64,000 bases of DNA, from assembly GCA_027943245.1 (NCBI GenBank), contig JANDJZ010001754.1:1-64000 (forward strand). Direction: 5' to 3'. The stretch is from Acanthamoeba sp. SK_2022b. Lineage: Eukaryota > Discosea > Longamoebia > Acanthamoebidae. Below are positions 1 through 9,740 of this stretch, one piece after another (within the stretch, counting starts at the first letter, position 1; each line of letters starts with the position of its first letter). A program made the translations under genes and the position numbers. A model generated the notes under the pieces. That model had not been told where the DNA came from and did no database searches. It worked only from the letters and a program-made list of their open reading frames with translations.

Positions 1-68
1 GTTGTTACCGCTGCGGCGTGCGCACCTGCGTGCGCCGCACAGAGAAAAGGGAACCTCCCCCCTCTGAT

Positions 69-980
69 ATGCAAGAAAGTCATTATGTGGGGCGCTTTGC
101 CCCATCGCCTTCCGGGGATCTGCATTTCGGTTCGCTGATTGCCGCTCTGGGAAGCTACCTTCAGGCTCGCGCCCAACGCGGGCAGTGGCTGGTTCGCATC
201 GAAGATATCGACCCGCCGCGCGAAGTCCCCGGCGCCGCCGCTCGCATCCTGTCCGCGCTGGAACATTATGGTCTCCACTGGGACGGCCAGGTCATCTATC
301 AATCCCAACGTCACGACGCCTATCGCGCCGCGCTGGATCTGTTGCAGCGCCAGGGGCTCAGCTATTACTGCACCTGCACCCGCAGCCGCATCCAGCAGAT
401 CGGCGGGTTGTACGACGGCCACTGCCGCGATTTGCAGCTCGGCCCACAGGGTGCCGCCATCCGCTTACGCCAGACCGCGCCCGTTTACGGGTTCCACGAT
501 CGCCTGCAGGGAGAATTGCACGCCGATCCGGCGCTGGCGGGGGAAGACTTTATCATTCGCCGCCGCGACGGGCTGTTCGCCTACAACCTGGCGGTGGTGA
601 TCGACGACCATTTTCAGGGCGTGACCGAGATTGTGCGCGGTGCCGATCTGATCGAGCCGACGGTGCGCCAAATCGCCCTCTACCGCCAGCTGCAGGCGCC
701 GGTGCCCGCCTATGTGCATCTGCCGCTGGCGCTGGGCGCCAACGGCATTAAGCTGTCGAAGCAAAACCATGCGCCGGCGTTGCCCGCCGGCGATTCGCGC
801 CCGGTGCTGATCGCCGCGCTGAAATTTCTGCGCCAACCGCTGCCGGAAAGCTGGCAAGATCTTGACCTGCCATTATTATTGAGCTGGGCGGTCGCACATT
901 GGCGGTTGGAAAACGTGCCGCGTCAGGAGGCTATCCCTCTGGATGAAAACACGCCGGCATTCTCAAAGGAGCCGTGGTGA
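69..980 (+). CDS. gluQ: Glutamyl-Q tRNA(Asp) synthetase
   Basis: This enzyme activates glutamate and attaches it to the queuosine base at the wobble position of tRNA(Asp); it is a truncated GluRS paralogue without an anticodon-binding domain. The 303-aa protein has the class I HIGH-like motif (H19-F-G-S22), zinc ligands C101, C103 and C119 with Y115, as in E. coli, and a KMSKS-like K228-L-S-K-Q. ATG at 69 gives the expected family N-terminus; an in-frame GTG at 18 would add 17 residues unlike the family. The next gene is pcnB, 61 bp downstream, as in E. coli, where dksA lies upstream. Here the window begins before any dksA sequence can be seen. Confidence 0.95.
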   Translation: MQESHYVGRFAPSPSGDLHFGSLIAALGSYLQARAQRGQWLVRIEDIDPPREVPGAAARILSALEHYGLHWDGQVIYQSQRHDAYRAALDLLQRQGLSYYCTCTRSRIQQIGGLYDGHCRDLQLGPQGAAIRLRQTAPVYGFHDRLQGELHADPALAGEDFIIRRRDGLFAYNLAVVIDDHFQGVTEIVRGADLIEPTVRQIALYRQLQAPVPAYVHLPLALGANGIKLSKQNHAPALPAGDSRPVLIAALKFLRQPLPESWQDLDLPLLLSWAVAHWRLENVPRQEAIPLDENTPAFSKEPW

Positions 981-1041
981 GCTATGATTAGCCGCTATTT
1001 TTTGTTAGCTCCATTTTTATCAGTCACTATCGAGGTGTACC

Positions 1042-2589
1042 ATTTTTACCCGAGTAGCCAACTTCTGTCGTAAGGTACTGACCCGCGATGACAAGCTGCC
1101 CCGCGACGACGCGGCGGCCGGCGATAAAAACGTAGTCCGCGAAGAGCGTGCCGCGGCGCCAAGCCGCCCTGCGCCGCAGCCGCGTGCCGCCGATAACGGC
1201 AGCAACGCCCCTGCCCGCCGTTCAACGCCGCGCAAGCGTCCGCCTTTTCCTATCGCCGAGAGCAACGACTCGATGACCGTGATCCCGCGCGAACAGCACT
1301 CGATCTCCCGCAAAGACATCAGCGAAAATGCGCTGAAAGTGCTTTACCGCCTGAACAAGTCCGGCTACGAAGCCTATCTGGTCGGCGGCGGCGTGCGCGA
1401 TCTGTTGCTCGGCAAAAAGCCGAAAGACTTCGACATCACCACTAACGCTACGCCGGAACAAGTGCGCAAGCTGTTCCGCAACTGCCGCCTGGTCGGCCGC
1501 CGCTTCCGCTTGGCGCACGTGATGTTCGGGCCGGAGATCATCGAAGTGGCCACTTTCCGCGGCCACCACGAACAAAATCAGGAATCCGACAAGAACTCGT
1601 CCCAGCAGGCGCAAAACGGCATGCTGCTGCGCGACAACATCTTCGGCTCGATCGAGGAAGATGCCCAGCGCCGTGATTTCACCATCAACAGCCTGTACTA
1701 CGGCGTGGCGGATTTCACCCTGCGCGATTACGTCGGCGGCCTGAACGACCTGAAACAGGGCGTGATTCGCCTGATTGGCGATCCGGAAACCCGCTACCGC
1801 GAAGATCCGGTGCGCATGCTGCGCGCGGTGCGCTTCGCCGCCAAGCTGGATATGCGCATCAGCGAAGAAACCGCCGAGCCGATCCCGCGCCTTGCCTCGC
1901 TGCTGCATGAGATCCCGCCGGCGCGCCTGTTCGAAGAATCCCTCAAGCTGCTGCAGGCGGGTTACGGTTTCCAGACCTACCTGAAGCTGTGCGAATACCA
2001 GCTGTTCCAACCGCTGTTCCCGCTGATCGCCCGCAACTTCACGCCGAACCACGATACGCCGATGGAGCGCATTCTGGTGCAGGTGCTGAAGAACACCGAT
2101 CACCGTCTGCAGAACGACATGCGCGTCAACCCGGCCTTCCTGTTTGCCGCCATGCTGTGGTACCCGCTGCTGGAGCATGCGCAGAAGCTGGCGCAGGAAA
2201 GCGGCCTGGCCTACTACGACGCCTTCGCGCTGGCGATGAACGACGTACTCGACGAGCAGTGCCGTTCGCTGGCCATCCCGAAACGCATCACCACGCTGGT
2301 GCGCGATATCTGGCAGCTGCAGCTGCGCCTGTCCCGCCGCCAGGGCAAACGCGCGCACAAGCTGATGGAGCACCCGAAATTCCGCGCCGCCTATGATCTG
2401 CTGGCGCTGCGTGCGGAAGTGGAAGACAATCAGGAGATGCTGCGTCTGGCCGAGTGGTGGGGCGAATTCCAGGACGCCACGCCGGCGCGGCAGAAAGCCA
2501 TGCTGAGCACCCTGGGGGACGATCCGGCGCCGCGCCGCGCGCGTCAACGCCGCCCTCGCCGCCGGGCACCGCGTAAAGAAGGGGCATAA
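1042..2589 (+). CDS. pcnB: Poly(A) polymerase I, probable AUU start
   Basis: It adds 3' poly(A) tails to RNA and so promotes decay, and it controls ColE1-type plasmid copy number through RNA I. The nucleotidyltransferase core follows the invariant TVIPREQH segment: GGGVRD and the catalytic DFD (about D129 and D131), then RRDFTIN, and a basic Arg-rich C-terminus. The first in-frame ATG (1273) would cut off a conserved N-terminus. Translation from ATT at 1042 gives [13 protein letters not shown], the same start region as E. coli PcnB, which is known to use AUU. A GAGGT Shine-Dalgarno lies 7 nt upstream. From ATT the protein is 515 aa, longer than E. coli because of a Pro/Ala/Arg-rich linker at about residues 20-75. 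The stop overlaps the folK start (TAATG). Confidence 0.93.
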   Translation: MFTRVANFCRKVLTRDDKLPRDDAAAGDKNVVREERAAAPSRPAPQPRAADNGSNAPARRSTPRKRPPFPIAESNDSMTVIPREQHSISRKDISENALKVLYRLNKSGYEAYLVGGGVRDLLLGKKPKDFDITTNATPEQVRKLFRNCRLVGRRFRLAHVMFGPEIIEVATFRGHHEQNQESDKNSSQQAQNGMLLRDNIFGSIEEDAQRRDFTINSLYYGVADFTLRDYVGGLNDLKQGVIRLIGDPETRYREDPVRMLRAVRFAAKLDMRISEETAEPIPRLASLLHEIPPARLFEESLKLLQAGYGFQTYLKLCEYQLFQPLFPLIARNFTPNHDTPMERILVQVLKNTDHRLQNDMRVNPAFLFAAMLWYPLLEHAQKLAQESGLAYYDAFALAMNDVLDEQCRSLAIPKRITTLVRDIWQLQLRLSRRQGKRAHKLMEHPKFRAAYDLLALRAEVEDNQEMLRLAEWWGEFQDATPARQKAMLSTLGDDPAPRRARQRRPRRRAPRKEGA

Positions 2590-3089
2590 TGATCCGCGTT
2601 TATATCGCGCTGGGCAGCAACCTGGCGCAGCCGCTGCAACAGGTTAAAGCCGCACTGGAGGCGCTGGAGCATCTCCCGCGCACCCGGCTGGTCACCTGTT
2701 CTTCGTTTTACCGCACCAAGCCGCTGGGCCCGCAAAACCAGCCGGACTTTCTCAACGCGGTGGTGGCGCTGGATACCCTGTTGCCGCCCGAACAGCTGCT
2801 CGACCATACCCAGGCGATAGAACGCAATCAGGGGCGCGTGCGCAAGGATGAACGCTGGGGGCCGCGCACGCTCGATCTGGACATCATGCTGTACGGCGAC
2901 AAGGTGATCCATACCGAGCGCCTGACGGTGCCGCATTACGGCCTGAAAGAGCGCGAATTCATGCTCTACCCGCTGGCGGAAATCGCCCCCGACCTGATTT
3001 TCCCCGATGGCGAGCCACTCGCCAGCTGCCTCAAGCGCGTGCCGGAAAACGGCATGGCGCTGTGGCATCAGCCAAAACCCAAGTCCTGA
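2589..3089 (+). CDS. folK: HPPK, 6-hydroxymethyl-7,8-dihydropterin pyrophosphokinase
   Basis: It transfers pyrophosphate from ATP to 6-hydroxymethyl-dihydropterin, the step before dihydropteroate synthase in folate synthesis. The 166-aa protein carries the N-terminal ALGSNL loop, the FLNAVVAL strand and the signature RWGPRTLDLDIMLYGD, with the paired Asp residues that bind magnesium. The ATG overlaps the pcnB stop by one base, implying translational coupling. The gene ends 5 bp before the convergent qseC stop. In E. coli a fimbrial operon follows folK; here qseBC takes that place. Confidence 0.96.
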   Translation: MIRVYIALGSNLAQPLQQVKAALEALEHLPRTRLVTCSSFYRTKPLGPQNQPDFLNAVVALDTLLPPEQLLDHTQAIERNQGRVRKDERWGPRTLDLDIMLYGDKVIHTERLTVPHYGLKEREFMLYPLAEIAPDLIFPDGEPLASCLKRVPENGMALWHQPKPKS

Positions 3090-3094
3090 CCCAC

Positions 3095-4453
3095 CTACAG
3101 CGCCAGCCGCGCAACGAACCCGCCCGCCGGGCGATTGGCGAAACTGACCTGTAGGCCATGCAAGCCGGCGATACGCTGCACGATCGAGAGCCCCAGCCCG
3201 CTGCCGGTTTGCTCCTGCCCCGGCGGGCGATAGAAGCGTTCTCCGAGCCGCGCCAGATGTTCCGTGGTGACCCCCGGACCGTCGTCCTCCACCGTCAGCG
3301 AGCGTTCGCTCAGCGTTACGGTAACGACGCCGCCCTGCGGGGTGTAGCGCACCGCGTTATCCAGCAGGTTGCGCAATAGCAGCGACAGCAGCAAGGTTTC
3401 CCCCTGACGCGGCGGCGGCGTTCCCCGATGTTCATAGCGCAGCGTCACGCCCGCCGCATGGGCCTGCCGATCCTGCTCCGCCAGGGTCATCGTCACCAGA
3501 TCGTTCCAGTCGATCGGCGCCAGTTCGGCCAGATCCGACAGCGAATCCAGCCGCGACAGCGTCAGCAGCTGATCCACCAGCCGGGTGGCGCGATCGATGC
3601 CGAGCGTCAGATTGTCCAGCGCGTGCTCGCGCATCGGCGCATCGTCCCCCGCCAGTTGCACCACTTCGGTCTGCACCCGCAGCGCCGCCAGCGGGCTGCG
3701 CAACTCGTGCGCGGCATCGGAGGTGAAGCGCCGCTCCCGCACCAGCAGAGCGTTGATGCGGGCGAACAGCGCATTGAGCGCATCCACCAGCGGGCGCACC
3801 TCGGTCGGCACCTGGCGCGCGTCCAGCGGCGTCGCGTCATCGGGTGCACGCCGGCGCAAACCGGCCGCCACAGTGCGCAGCGGCCGTAGCTCGCGCCCGA
3901 CCATCAGCGCGATCAGCAGCATCAGCACCGGCAGCGTCGCCAGCCAGGGCACCAGTTGGCCGGTCACCATGCCCAGCGCCATATCGCGCCGGTAATCCCA
4001 CTCCTGGCCGACCACGATGCGGTAGCGCCCGTCCGGGCTGGTCAACCACACCAGGCGCCAACTGTCGTCATCGCCTTTGCGCTCGCCGTCGGTAAAACCT
4101 TCACGCTCCCCGTCAAACAGGAAGTCGGCGCCGTTCTCGCCGTCGTTGAGCAGCATCTTGCCTTGGCGATCGAAGATGGCGAACGCCAGCGCGTCGTCGT
4201 CCTGCTCGCCGCGTTTGCCGTGGTGCACCAGCTTTTTGGTTTTCGGCAGGCTGCGCGCACTTTCATCGGCCAGCAGATCGCCGAGGTTGGCGGTCGCCAG
4301 CCGTTTGGCGAACAGCATCTGTTGGGTGTCGAACACTTCGTTGATGGTGTTGCGCGACATCACCCAGGCCACCACGCTGGCGGTGCTCCAGGTCAGCAGC
4401 GCCAGCAGGCTGAAGATCAGGATCAGGCGCAACCGCAGGCTGAGACGCTTCAC
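3095..4453 (-). CDS. qseC: Sensor histidine kinase QseC
   Basis: Membrane sensor kinase for the response regulator QseB, known in E. coli to respond to autoinducer-3 and catecholamines. The 452-aa protein has TM1 at about 10-32, a periplasmic domain with a QseC-like [15 protein letters not shown] segment, TM2 at about 167-188, HAMP, an H box with the phospho-acceptor H249 ([10 protein letters not shown]), N box ([10 protein letters not shown]), and G boxes DDGPGV and GSGLGLSIV. Similarity to E. coli QseC runs along the whole length. The start is GTG and overlaps the qseB stop by 4 bp (GTGA), so the two are coupled. In E. coli qseBC is at a different locus. Confidence 0.93.
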   Translation of the reverse strand: MKRLSLRLRLILIFSLLALLTWSTASVVAWVMSRNTINEVFDTQQMLFAKRLATANLGDLLADESARSLPKTKKLVHHGKRGEQDDDALAFAIFDRQGKMLLNDGENGADFLFDGEREGFTDGERKGDDDSWRLVWLTSPDGRYRIVVGQEWDYRRDMALGMVTGQLVPWLATLPVLMLLIALMVGRELRPLRTVAAGLRRRAPDDATPLDARQVPTEVRPLVDALNALFARINALLVRERRFTSDAAHELRSPLAALRVQTEVVQLAGDDAPMREHALDNLTLGIDRATRLVDQLLTLSRLDSLSDLAELAPIDWNDLVTMTLAEQDRQAHAAGVTLRYEHRGTPPPRQGETLLLSLLLRNLLDNAVRYTPQGGVVTVTLSERSLTVEDDGPGVTTEHLARLGERFYRPPGQEQTGSGLGLSIVQRIAGLHGLQVSFANRPAGGFVARLAL

Positions 4454-5112
4454 GGCGCATCCCCCAGCGTGTAACCCACGCCGTGGATGGTACGGATGAA
4501 GCCGTTGCCCAGCTTGCGCCGCAGGTGGTGAATATGTACCTCCACCGCGTTGCTGCTCACCTCGTCATCCCAGTTGTACAGCTTCTCCTGAATCAACGGC
4601 CGCGCCAGCACCCGCCCCTTGTTGTGCAGAAACAGTTCCAGCACCGCCAATTCGCGCGGCGTCAGCGTCACCGGCTCGCCGTTGCAGCTCACGCTGCGGG
4701 TGGCGCTGTCGAACACCACGTTGCCGTGCGTCAGCTGCGGCATCAGTTGGCCGTGGCGACGGCGGATCAGCGCCTGCAGGCGCGCCGCCACTTCGGCCAG
4801 CGCGAACGGCTTGCACAGATAATCGTCGGCACCGCTTTGCAGCCCGCTGACCCGCTGCTCCAGCGCGTCGCGGGCGGTGAGGATCAGGACCGGCACGTCC
4901 TGCCCGGCCTGGCGCCACTGGCGCAGCAGATCCAGGCCATCGAGGCCCGGCAAGCTGAGATCGAGGATCACCGCGTCGTACGGCGCACTGTCCAGCGCAT
5001 TTTTGCCGACGGCGCCGTCGGTGAACCAGTCCAGATTGAAGCCGAGTTTGGTCAGCCCGGCCTTGATGCCGTCCCCGATCAGTTTGTCATCTTCGATCAG
5101 CAAAATTCGCAT
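4450..5112 (-). CDS. qseB: Response regulator QseB (OmpR family)
   Basis: A 220-aa transcription factor phosphorylated by QseC. The receiver domain shows acidic D8/D9, phospho-acceptor D51 (VILDLSLPG) and the switch Lys in YLCKPF; the C-terminal winged helix follows ([26 protein letters not shown]). ATG at 5112 gives the standard MRILLIEDD start with an AAGGG ribosome site. An upstream in-frame ATG would add 12 unmatched residues. It is transcribed with qseC and probably autoregulated through the CTTAAG tandem box 43-59 bp upstream. Confidence 0.93.
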   Translation of the reverse strand: MRILLIEDDKLIGDGIKAGLTKLGFNLDWFTDGAVGKNALDSAPYDAVILDLSLPGLDGLDLLRQWRQAGQDVPVLILTARDALEQRVSGLQSGADDYLCKPFALAEVAARLQALIRRRHGQLMPQLTHGNVVFDSATRSVSCNGEPVTLTPRELAVLELFLHNKGRVLARPLIQEKLYNWDDEVSSNAVEVHIHHLRRKLGNGFIRTIHGVGYTLGDAP

Positions 5113-5154
5113 GAGTATCCCTTTTGAGTCTTGGCGCCATTGCACCACAAGGTT

Positions 5155-5171
5155 CTTAAGAACCGCTTAAG
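5155..5171 (-). promoter_or_regulatory. Tandem CTTAAG-N5-CTTAAG box before qseB
   Basis: Two perfect CTTAAG hexamers (5155-5160 and 5166-5171) are spaced 11 bp centre to centre, 43-59 bp upstream of the qseB ATG. This spacing is typical of tandem sites for OmpR-family dimers, and the sequence fits the PmrA box consensus (YTTAAK-N5-YTTAAK). Because each hexamer is palindromic, orientation cannot be read. It probably mediates QseB autoregulation or PmrA cross-regulation. It lies between the divergent qseB and panB genes and could act on both. Confidence 0.6.
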
Positions 5172-5278
5172 CATGGCGATCCGCGCTACCCACCCCGATC
5201 GGGTTACAGTAGAATGACTGCACTTTTTTGCAGCCTGGGCCTGCGTACGCCGCACGGCCCGTTTCAGGAGACGTTGTG

Positions 5279-6073
5279 ATGAAACCCACCACCGTGACCC
5301 ACTTGCGCCAGTGGAAACAGGAGCAACGCAAGTTTGCTACCTTTACCGCCTACGATGCCAGCTTTGCCAAACTGTTTGAAGAGCAAGGCATCAAAGTCCT
5401 GTTGGTGGGCGATTCGCTGGGAATGACGCTGCAGGGCCACGACTCCACGCTGCCGGTCACTGTCGCCGACGTGGCCTACCACACTCGCGCCGTGCGCCGC
5501 GGCGCGCCGGCCTGCCTGCTGTTGGCCGATCTGCCGTTCATGAGTTACGCCACCCCGGAACAGACCTTCGCCAACGCCGCCGAGCTGATGCGCGCCGGCG
5601 CCAACATGGTGAAACTGGAAGGCGGCAGCTGGCTGTGCGACACGGTGAAAATGCTCGCCGAGCGCGCGGTACCGGTGTGCGGCCACCTGGGCCTGACGCC
5701 GCAGTCGGTCAACGTGTTCGGCGGCTATAAGGTACAAGGACGCGACGAACTGGCCGCCAAACAGCTGCTGCAGGACGCACAGAATCTGGAACTGGCCGGC
5801 ATTCAGCTGCTGGTGCTGGAATGCGTGCCGACCGAGCTGGCGCGCCAGATCACCGAAGCGTTGTCCATTCCGGTCATCGGCATCGGCGCCGGCAACGGCA
5901 CCGACGGCCAGATCCTGGTGATGCACGACGCCTTCGGCATCACCGGCGGCCACACGCCGAAGTTCGCCAAGAACTTCCTGGCGCAGAGCGGCGATATCCG
6001 CACGGCGGTGCAGCACTACATTCAGGAAGTGGAGCAAGGCCTCTACCCGGCGGCTGAACACTCTTTTAACTAA
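5279..6073 (+). CDS. panB: Ketopantoate hydroxymethyltransferase
   Basis: First committed step of pantothenate synthesis: transfer of a hydroxymethyl group from methylene-tetrahydrofolate to alpha-ketoisovalerate. The 264-aa protein matches E. coli PanB along its length: [42 protein letters not shown] and IGIGAG. ATG at 5279 has a CAGGAG ribosome site; a further-upstream ATG at 5228 adds 17 non-family residues. Followed by panC after 23 bp. A TAGAAT at 5210-5215 could be a -10 element, but no good -35 is visible. Confidence 0.96.
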   Translation: MKPTTVTHLRQWKQEQRKFATFTAYDASFAKLFEEQGIKVLLVGDSLGMTLQGHDSTLPVTVADVAYHTRAVRRGAPACLLLADLPFMSYATPEQTFANAAELMRAGANMVKLEGGSWLCDTVKMLAERAVPVCGHLGLTPQSVNVFGGYKVQGRDELAAKQLLQDAQNLELAGIQLLVLECVPTELARQITEALSIPVIGIGAGNGTDGQILVMHDAFGITGGHTPKFAKNFLAQSGDIRTAVQHYIQEVEQGLYPAAEHSFN

Positions 6074-6096
6074 GCGATGGTTCCAGGAGTCACCCA

Positions 6097-6951
6097 ATGA
6101 TTATTATCGAAACCCTGCCGATGCTGCGTCAGCAGATCCGCCGCTGGCGCCAGGAAGGCAAACGCATCGCGCTGGTGCCGACCATGGGCAACCTGCACGA
6201 CGGCCATATGACGCTGGTCGATGAAGCGCGCGCGCGCGCCGACGTGGTGGTGGTGAGCATCTTCGTCAACCCGATGCAGTTCGATCGGCCGGACGATCTG
6301 GCGCGCTACCCGCGCACGCTGCAGGAAGACAGCGAGAAGCTGACCCGCCGCGGCGTCGATCTGGTGTTCGCGCCGGCCCCGGCCGCGGTCTATCCGCAGG
6401 GGCTGGAGCAGCAGACTTACGTCGACGTACCAGGCATCTCCAGCATCCTGGAAGGCGCAAGCCGGCCGGGCCACTTCCGCGGCGTTTCCACCATCGTCAG
6501 CAAGCTGTTCAACCTGGTGCAGCCTGATTTAGCCTGCTTCGGCGAGAAGGATTACCAACAGCTGGCGCTGATCCGCAAAATGGTGGCGGACATGGGTTAC
6601 GACATCGACATCGTCGGCGTGCCGACCGTGCGCGCCAAAGACGGCCTGGCCCTCAGCTCGCGCAACGGCTACCTGACCGCCGAAGAGCGCAAGATCGCGC
6701 CGCAGCTGAGCAAGATCATGAACGCGCTGGCGCAGCAGTTGGCTAATGGCGAACGCCATGTCGAAGAGCTGCTGGAGCAGACCGCCGAGCAGCTGCGCGC
6801 CGCCGGCTTTACGCCGGATGAGCTGTTTATTCGCGACGCCGACAGCCTGCAGCCGCTGACGGTGGACAGCCAGCGGGCGGTGGTGCTGATGGCCGCCTGG
6901 CTGGGCAAGGCGCGTCTTATCGACAATCAGCAGGTCGACCTGACGCTGTAA
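6097..6951 (+). CDS. panC: Pantothenate synthetase
   Basis: It condenses pantoate and beta-alanine with ATP to give pantothenate, through a pantoyl-adenylate intermediate. The 284-aa protein has the HIGH-type motif [10 protein letters not shown] (about residues 29-38), [16 protein letters not shown] and the KMSKS-like LALSSRN loop. It lies 23 bp behind panB with a CCAGGAG ribosome site, forming a panBC unit; panD follows after 145 bp and supplies beta-alanine. Confidence 0.96.
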   Translation: MIIIETLPMLRQQIRRWRQEGKRIALVPTMGNLHDGHMTLVDEARARADVVVVSIFVNPMQFDRPDDLARYPRTLQEDSEKLTRRGVDLVFAPAPAAVYPQGLEQQTYVDVPGISSILEGASRPGHFRGVSTIVSKLFNLVQPDLACFGEKDYQQLALIRKMVADMGYDIDIVGVPTVRAKDGLALSSRNGYLTAEERKIAPQLSKIMNALAQQLANGERHVEELLEQTAEQLRAAGFTPDELFIRDADSLQPLTVDSQRAVVLMAAWLGKARLIDNQQVDLTL

Positions 6952-7096
6952 GCCATTTTTTATACTGTCGTCACCCTGAAACCCAGGCCATTGGTAGACA
7001 ACGGCGGGGCAATCGGTGACGATAGAGATTGCAGGGATGCAGGAGAGATGTTCAACCCCAGCGCCTGTGAAGGCCGATATTCAGTTAGGTAAAGCT

Positions 7097-7477
7097 ATGA
7101 TACGTACTATGCTGCAAGGCAAGCTGCATCGCGTCAAAGTCACTCAGGCTGACTTGCACTATGAAGGGTCCTGCGCCATTGACCAGGATTTCCTGGAGGC
7201 CGCCGGCATTCTGGAATATGAAGCGATCGATATTTACAACGTGGATAACGGCCAGCGCTTCTCCACCTACGCCATCGCCGCCGAGCGCGGTTCGCGCATC
7301 ATTTCGGTCAACGGCGCCGCCGCGCGCTGCGCCTGCGTGGGCGACAAGCTGATCATCTGCTCCTATGTGCAAATGACCGACGCCGACGCCCGCCAACACC
7401 ACCCGAAAGTCGCCTATTTCGAAGGTGACAACAACCTGCAGCGTAAGGCGAAAGCCGTGCCGGTTCAGGTCGCCTGA
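7097..7477 (+). CDS. panD: Aspartate 1-decarboxylase (pyruvoyl enzyme)
   Basis: It makes beta-alanine from aspartate for PanC. The 126-aa zymogen self-cleaves between G24 and S25 (HYEGSCAID) so that Ser25 becomes the pyruvoyl cofactor; both residues are present. The start at 7097 gives the family N-terminus [16 protein letters not shown]. Longer in-frame starts at 7016 and 7037 add unmatched residues. The gene is separated from panC by 145 bp and ends at a strong hairpin shared with the convergent yadE-like gene. Confidence 0.95.
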   Translation: MIRTMLQGKLHRVKVTQADLHYEGSCAIDQDFLEAAGILEYEAIDIYNVDNGQRFSTYAIAAERGSRIISVNGAAARCACVGDKLIICSYVQMTDADARQHHPKVAYFEGDNNLQRKAKAVPVQVA

Positions 7478-7484
7478 CGCTAAA

Positions 7485-7505
7485 ACGGGCGCCTTACGCG
7501 CCCGT
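7485..7505. terminator. Bidirectional terminator between panD and yadE
   Basis: An 8-bp perfect stem ACGGGCGC/GCGCCCGT with a 5-nt loop, preceded by TAAA and followed by TCTTCCTT. It lies 7 bp after the panD stop and 6 bp before the convergent deacetylase stop, so it can serve both strands. Confidence 0.8.
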
Positions 7506-7511
7506 TCTTCC

Positions 7512-8792
7512 TTACTGCACCACCACCGTGCCCGGTTTGTTGGCTATCCGATCCGCCATGGTCTGGATCGAGTCGGTGCGCAGAATATACAGCCGCTTCA
7601 GCGTATAGGGGTTATCCCCCGGTTTCACCTTGCCCTGCACCGTGGTCACCGCCAGATGGAAACCGGCATCCTGCGCCGCCTGGATCGCCCGCTGGTTATA
7701 GCCGCCGAACGGGTACGACAGATACAGCACGTGCGGGTTGAACTGCGACAGCGCGCGGCGCGAGCGCTCAAAATCGAACTCGATATTGTGCAGCGAACGG
7801 CTCAGCAAAATCGGCTGACGATTGCCGTCGGTGCGGTGCAGGAAGTGGGTGTGCGACTGCACGTCGAACACGTCCTGAATCTGCTTCAGCTCCGAGACGC
7901 TCATAAACTGCAGCGAGTCCGGGTTCCATTTCTGCGGGTGGCGTTTGATGCGCGAAGAGATGATGAACGCCGTCGCGCGGAAACCGTAATCCTTCAGCAC
8001 CGGGTAAGCGTAGCGATAAACCGACTTCAGCCCGTCGTCGAAGGTCAGCACGATCGCCTTGCCCGGCAGGTTGATCTGGTTCTTCAGGTAGGCTTCCAGC
8101 TGATACAGCGAAATGGTGTCGTAACCCGCCTGCTTCAGGTAGGTCATCTGGTTGCTGAACGCCACGTCAGAGGTGGTGGTCGAGGTGTGGCGGAAGCGTT
8201 TGTTCTCTTCGTTTTTCAGCAGGTGGTGGTAAGTCAGCACCGGGATGCCGTTATCGATCTCGCAGTCCAACTCACTGACGAACCCCAGCCGATCGCCGAT
8301 GTTGACCTCGTACCAGGTGTTGTTCAGCCGGTCCTTCAGCTTGCCGATGATCGGGTAGCGCAGGTTGCCTTCCAGCGTGCCGAAGACCTCGCTGTCCTTG
8401 TCCGCCGCGGTGTAAACGTCGATCGTTTTTTGGGTGATCAGGTTCTGGTTGGTCAGCGGTTTGTTCAGCTCGCCCAGATCGTCTTGCACCTTGCGCGACT
8501 TCTTCAGCTCACGCACGTCGTCTTTATCGATAAAGCCGGTGCCGTGCCCGAATTTGAATTCGTAGTATTCCGCATCCGCCGGGAACACCTGGATCAGCTG
8601 CCCGCGCTTCACTTCCCCGACCGGGATCACATGCTCGCCCACCAACGCATAGACTTCGCTGTCGCGCTGCGCTTCCATGTATTCAGATTTAACCGCGCTG
8701 TCTTCCGACAGCAGATTCGCCAGGCTCACAGGGGAAACCAACGACATCAGAATGCCGAGTAACCCAGCCGCTAACTTGTATTGAGGCCGCAT
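7512..8792 (-). CDS. yadE: YadE-like secreted polysaccharide deacetylase
   Basis: Predicted periplasmic NodB/CE4-type deacetylase of unknown substrate. A Sec signal peptide covers about residues 1-25 ([13 protein letters not shown]...SLA). The first half resembles two SH3-like segments with repeated DSEV motifs; the catalytic half shows the NodB motifs TFDDG (metal and base Asp), SHTHFLH (metal His pair) and YPFGGYN. The 426-aa length is near that of E. coli YadE. ATG at 8792 was chosen because the signal peptide starts there; upstream codons have no family match. In E. coli it also sits between panD and the yadGH genes. Confidence 0.88.
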   Translation of the reverse strand: MRPQYKLAAGLLGILMSLVSPVSLANLLSEDSAVKSEYMEAQRDSEVYALVGEHVIPVGEVKRGQLIQVFPADAEYYEFKFGHGTGFIDKDDVRELKKSRKVQDDLGELNKPLTNQNLITQKTIDVYTAADKDSEVFGTLEGNLRYPIIGKLKDRLNNTWYEVNIGDRLGFVSELDCEIDNGIPVLTYHHLLKNEENKRFRHTSTTTSDVAFSNQMTYLKQAGYDTISLYQLEAYLKNQINLPGKAIVLTFDDGLKSVYRYAYPVLKDYGFRATAFIISSRIKRHPQKWNPDSLQFMSVSELKQIQDVFDVQSHTHFLHRTDGNRQPILLSRSLHNIEFDFERSRRALSQFNPHVLYLSYPFGGYNQRAIQAAQDAGFHLAVTTVQGKVKPGDNPYTLKRLYILRTDSIQTMADRIANKPGTVVVQ

Positions 8793-8937
8793 GATGATGT
8801 TCTGCTTACGAGTGCGTAATGACAAAAGTGAAGGAAATGTGGAGCGCCAGCATAGCACGATTTGAACAGCGGGGAACTAGCGGTTATCTGAGCAATTCTA
8901 TTGATTTACGCGCCGCCTGCGCCAAATCAAGAAAAGC

Positions 8938-8960
8938 GCCCCCGCCGGGAAAGCGGGGGC
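8938..8960 (-). terminator. Terminator of the yadGH operon
   Basis: Stem GCCCCCGC/GCGGGGGC (8 bp) with a 7-nt loop; read on the minus strand it is followed by GCTTTTCT. It begins 9 bp after the yadH stop. Confidence 0.8.
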
Positions 8961-8969
8961 ACGATACGA

Positions 8970-9740
8970 TCAGCTGCGCAGGCCGCGGCCGCGCTCGATC
9001 AGATACCAGGACAGCAGGTAGAACACCGCGATAAACGCCACCAGCACCGCCATGGTGAACGCCAGCGGCACATCGTTGATGCCGAGGAAACCGTAGCGGA
9101 ACCCGCTGATCATATAGACGATGGGGTTCAGCTTGGACACCGCCTGCCAGAATGGCGGCAGCAGCGACAGCGAGTAAAACACCCCGCCCAGGTAGGTCAG
9201 CGGCGTCAGGACGAAGGTCGGGATCAGGCTGATGTCGTCGAAGGTGGTGGCGAACACCGCGTTGATCAGCCCCGCCAGCGAGAACAGGATCGCCGTCAAC
9301 AACAGCGTCAGCGCAATCACCCACCAGGCGTGTACCTGCAGCGGTACGAAGAACAGCGAGATGATGGTCACCAGCACGCCGACGCAGATGCCGCGCGCCA
9401 CGCCGCCGCCGACATAGCCGGCGATCACCACGTGGGTCGGCACCGGCGCCACCAGCAGTTCTTCAATGTTGCGCTGGAACTTGGCGCTGAAGAACGACGA
9501 GGCGACGTTGGCGTAAGAGTTGGTGATCACCGCCATCATGATAAGGCCGGGCACGATGAACTGCATGTAGCTGAAGCCGTGCATATCGCCGATGCGCGAG
9601 CCGATCAGATTGCCGAAGATGATGAAATACAGCGTCATGGTGATCACCGGCGGCACCAGGGTCTGGATCCAGATGCGCGCGAAGCGGTTCACCTCTTTGG
9701 CCCAGATGCTCTGCAAGGCCACCCAATACAAACGCGTCAT
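8970..9740 (-). CDS. yadH: ABC-2 type exporter permease YadH
   Basis: Inner-membrane permease of a two-gene ABC exporter of unknown substrate. The 256-aa protein has about six hydrophobic segments, among them TLVPPVITMTLYFIIFGNLI, FIVPGLIMMAVI and LIPTFVLTPLTYLGGVFYSL, in the order typical of ABC-2 permeases. Its start overlaps the yadG stop by 4 bp. A strong terminator follows. Confidence 0.92.
   Translation of the reverse strand: MTRLYWVALQSIWAKEVNRFARIWIQTLVPPVITMTLYFIIFGNLIGSRIGDMHGFSYMQFIVPGLIMMAVITNSYANVASSFFSAKFQRNIEELLVAPVPTHVVIAGYVGGGVARGICVGVLVTIISLFFVPLQVHAWWVIALTLLLTAILFSLAGLINAVFATTFDDISLIPTFVLTPLTYLGGVFYSLSLLPPFWQAVSKLNPIVYMISGFRYGFLGINDVPLAFTMAVLVAFIAVFYLLSWYLIERGRGLRS

Noticed and set aside
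18..68. GTG start extending gluQ by 17 residues
   Set aside because: The extension is not in the GluQ family and falls in a GC-rich hairpin-prone leader; ATG at 69 gives the normal N-terminus.
1222..2547. 441-codon minus-strand frame opposite pcnB
   Set aside because: Shadow of pcnB with His/Gln/Arg-biased composition; repeated at +17,798 only because the whole segment is.
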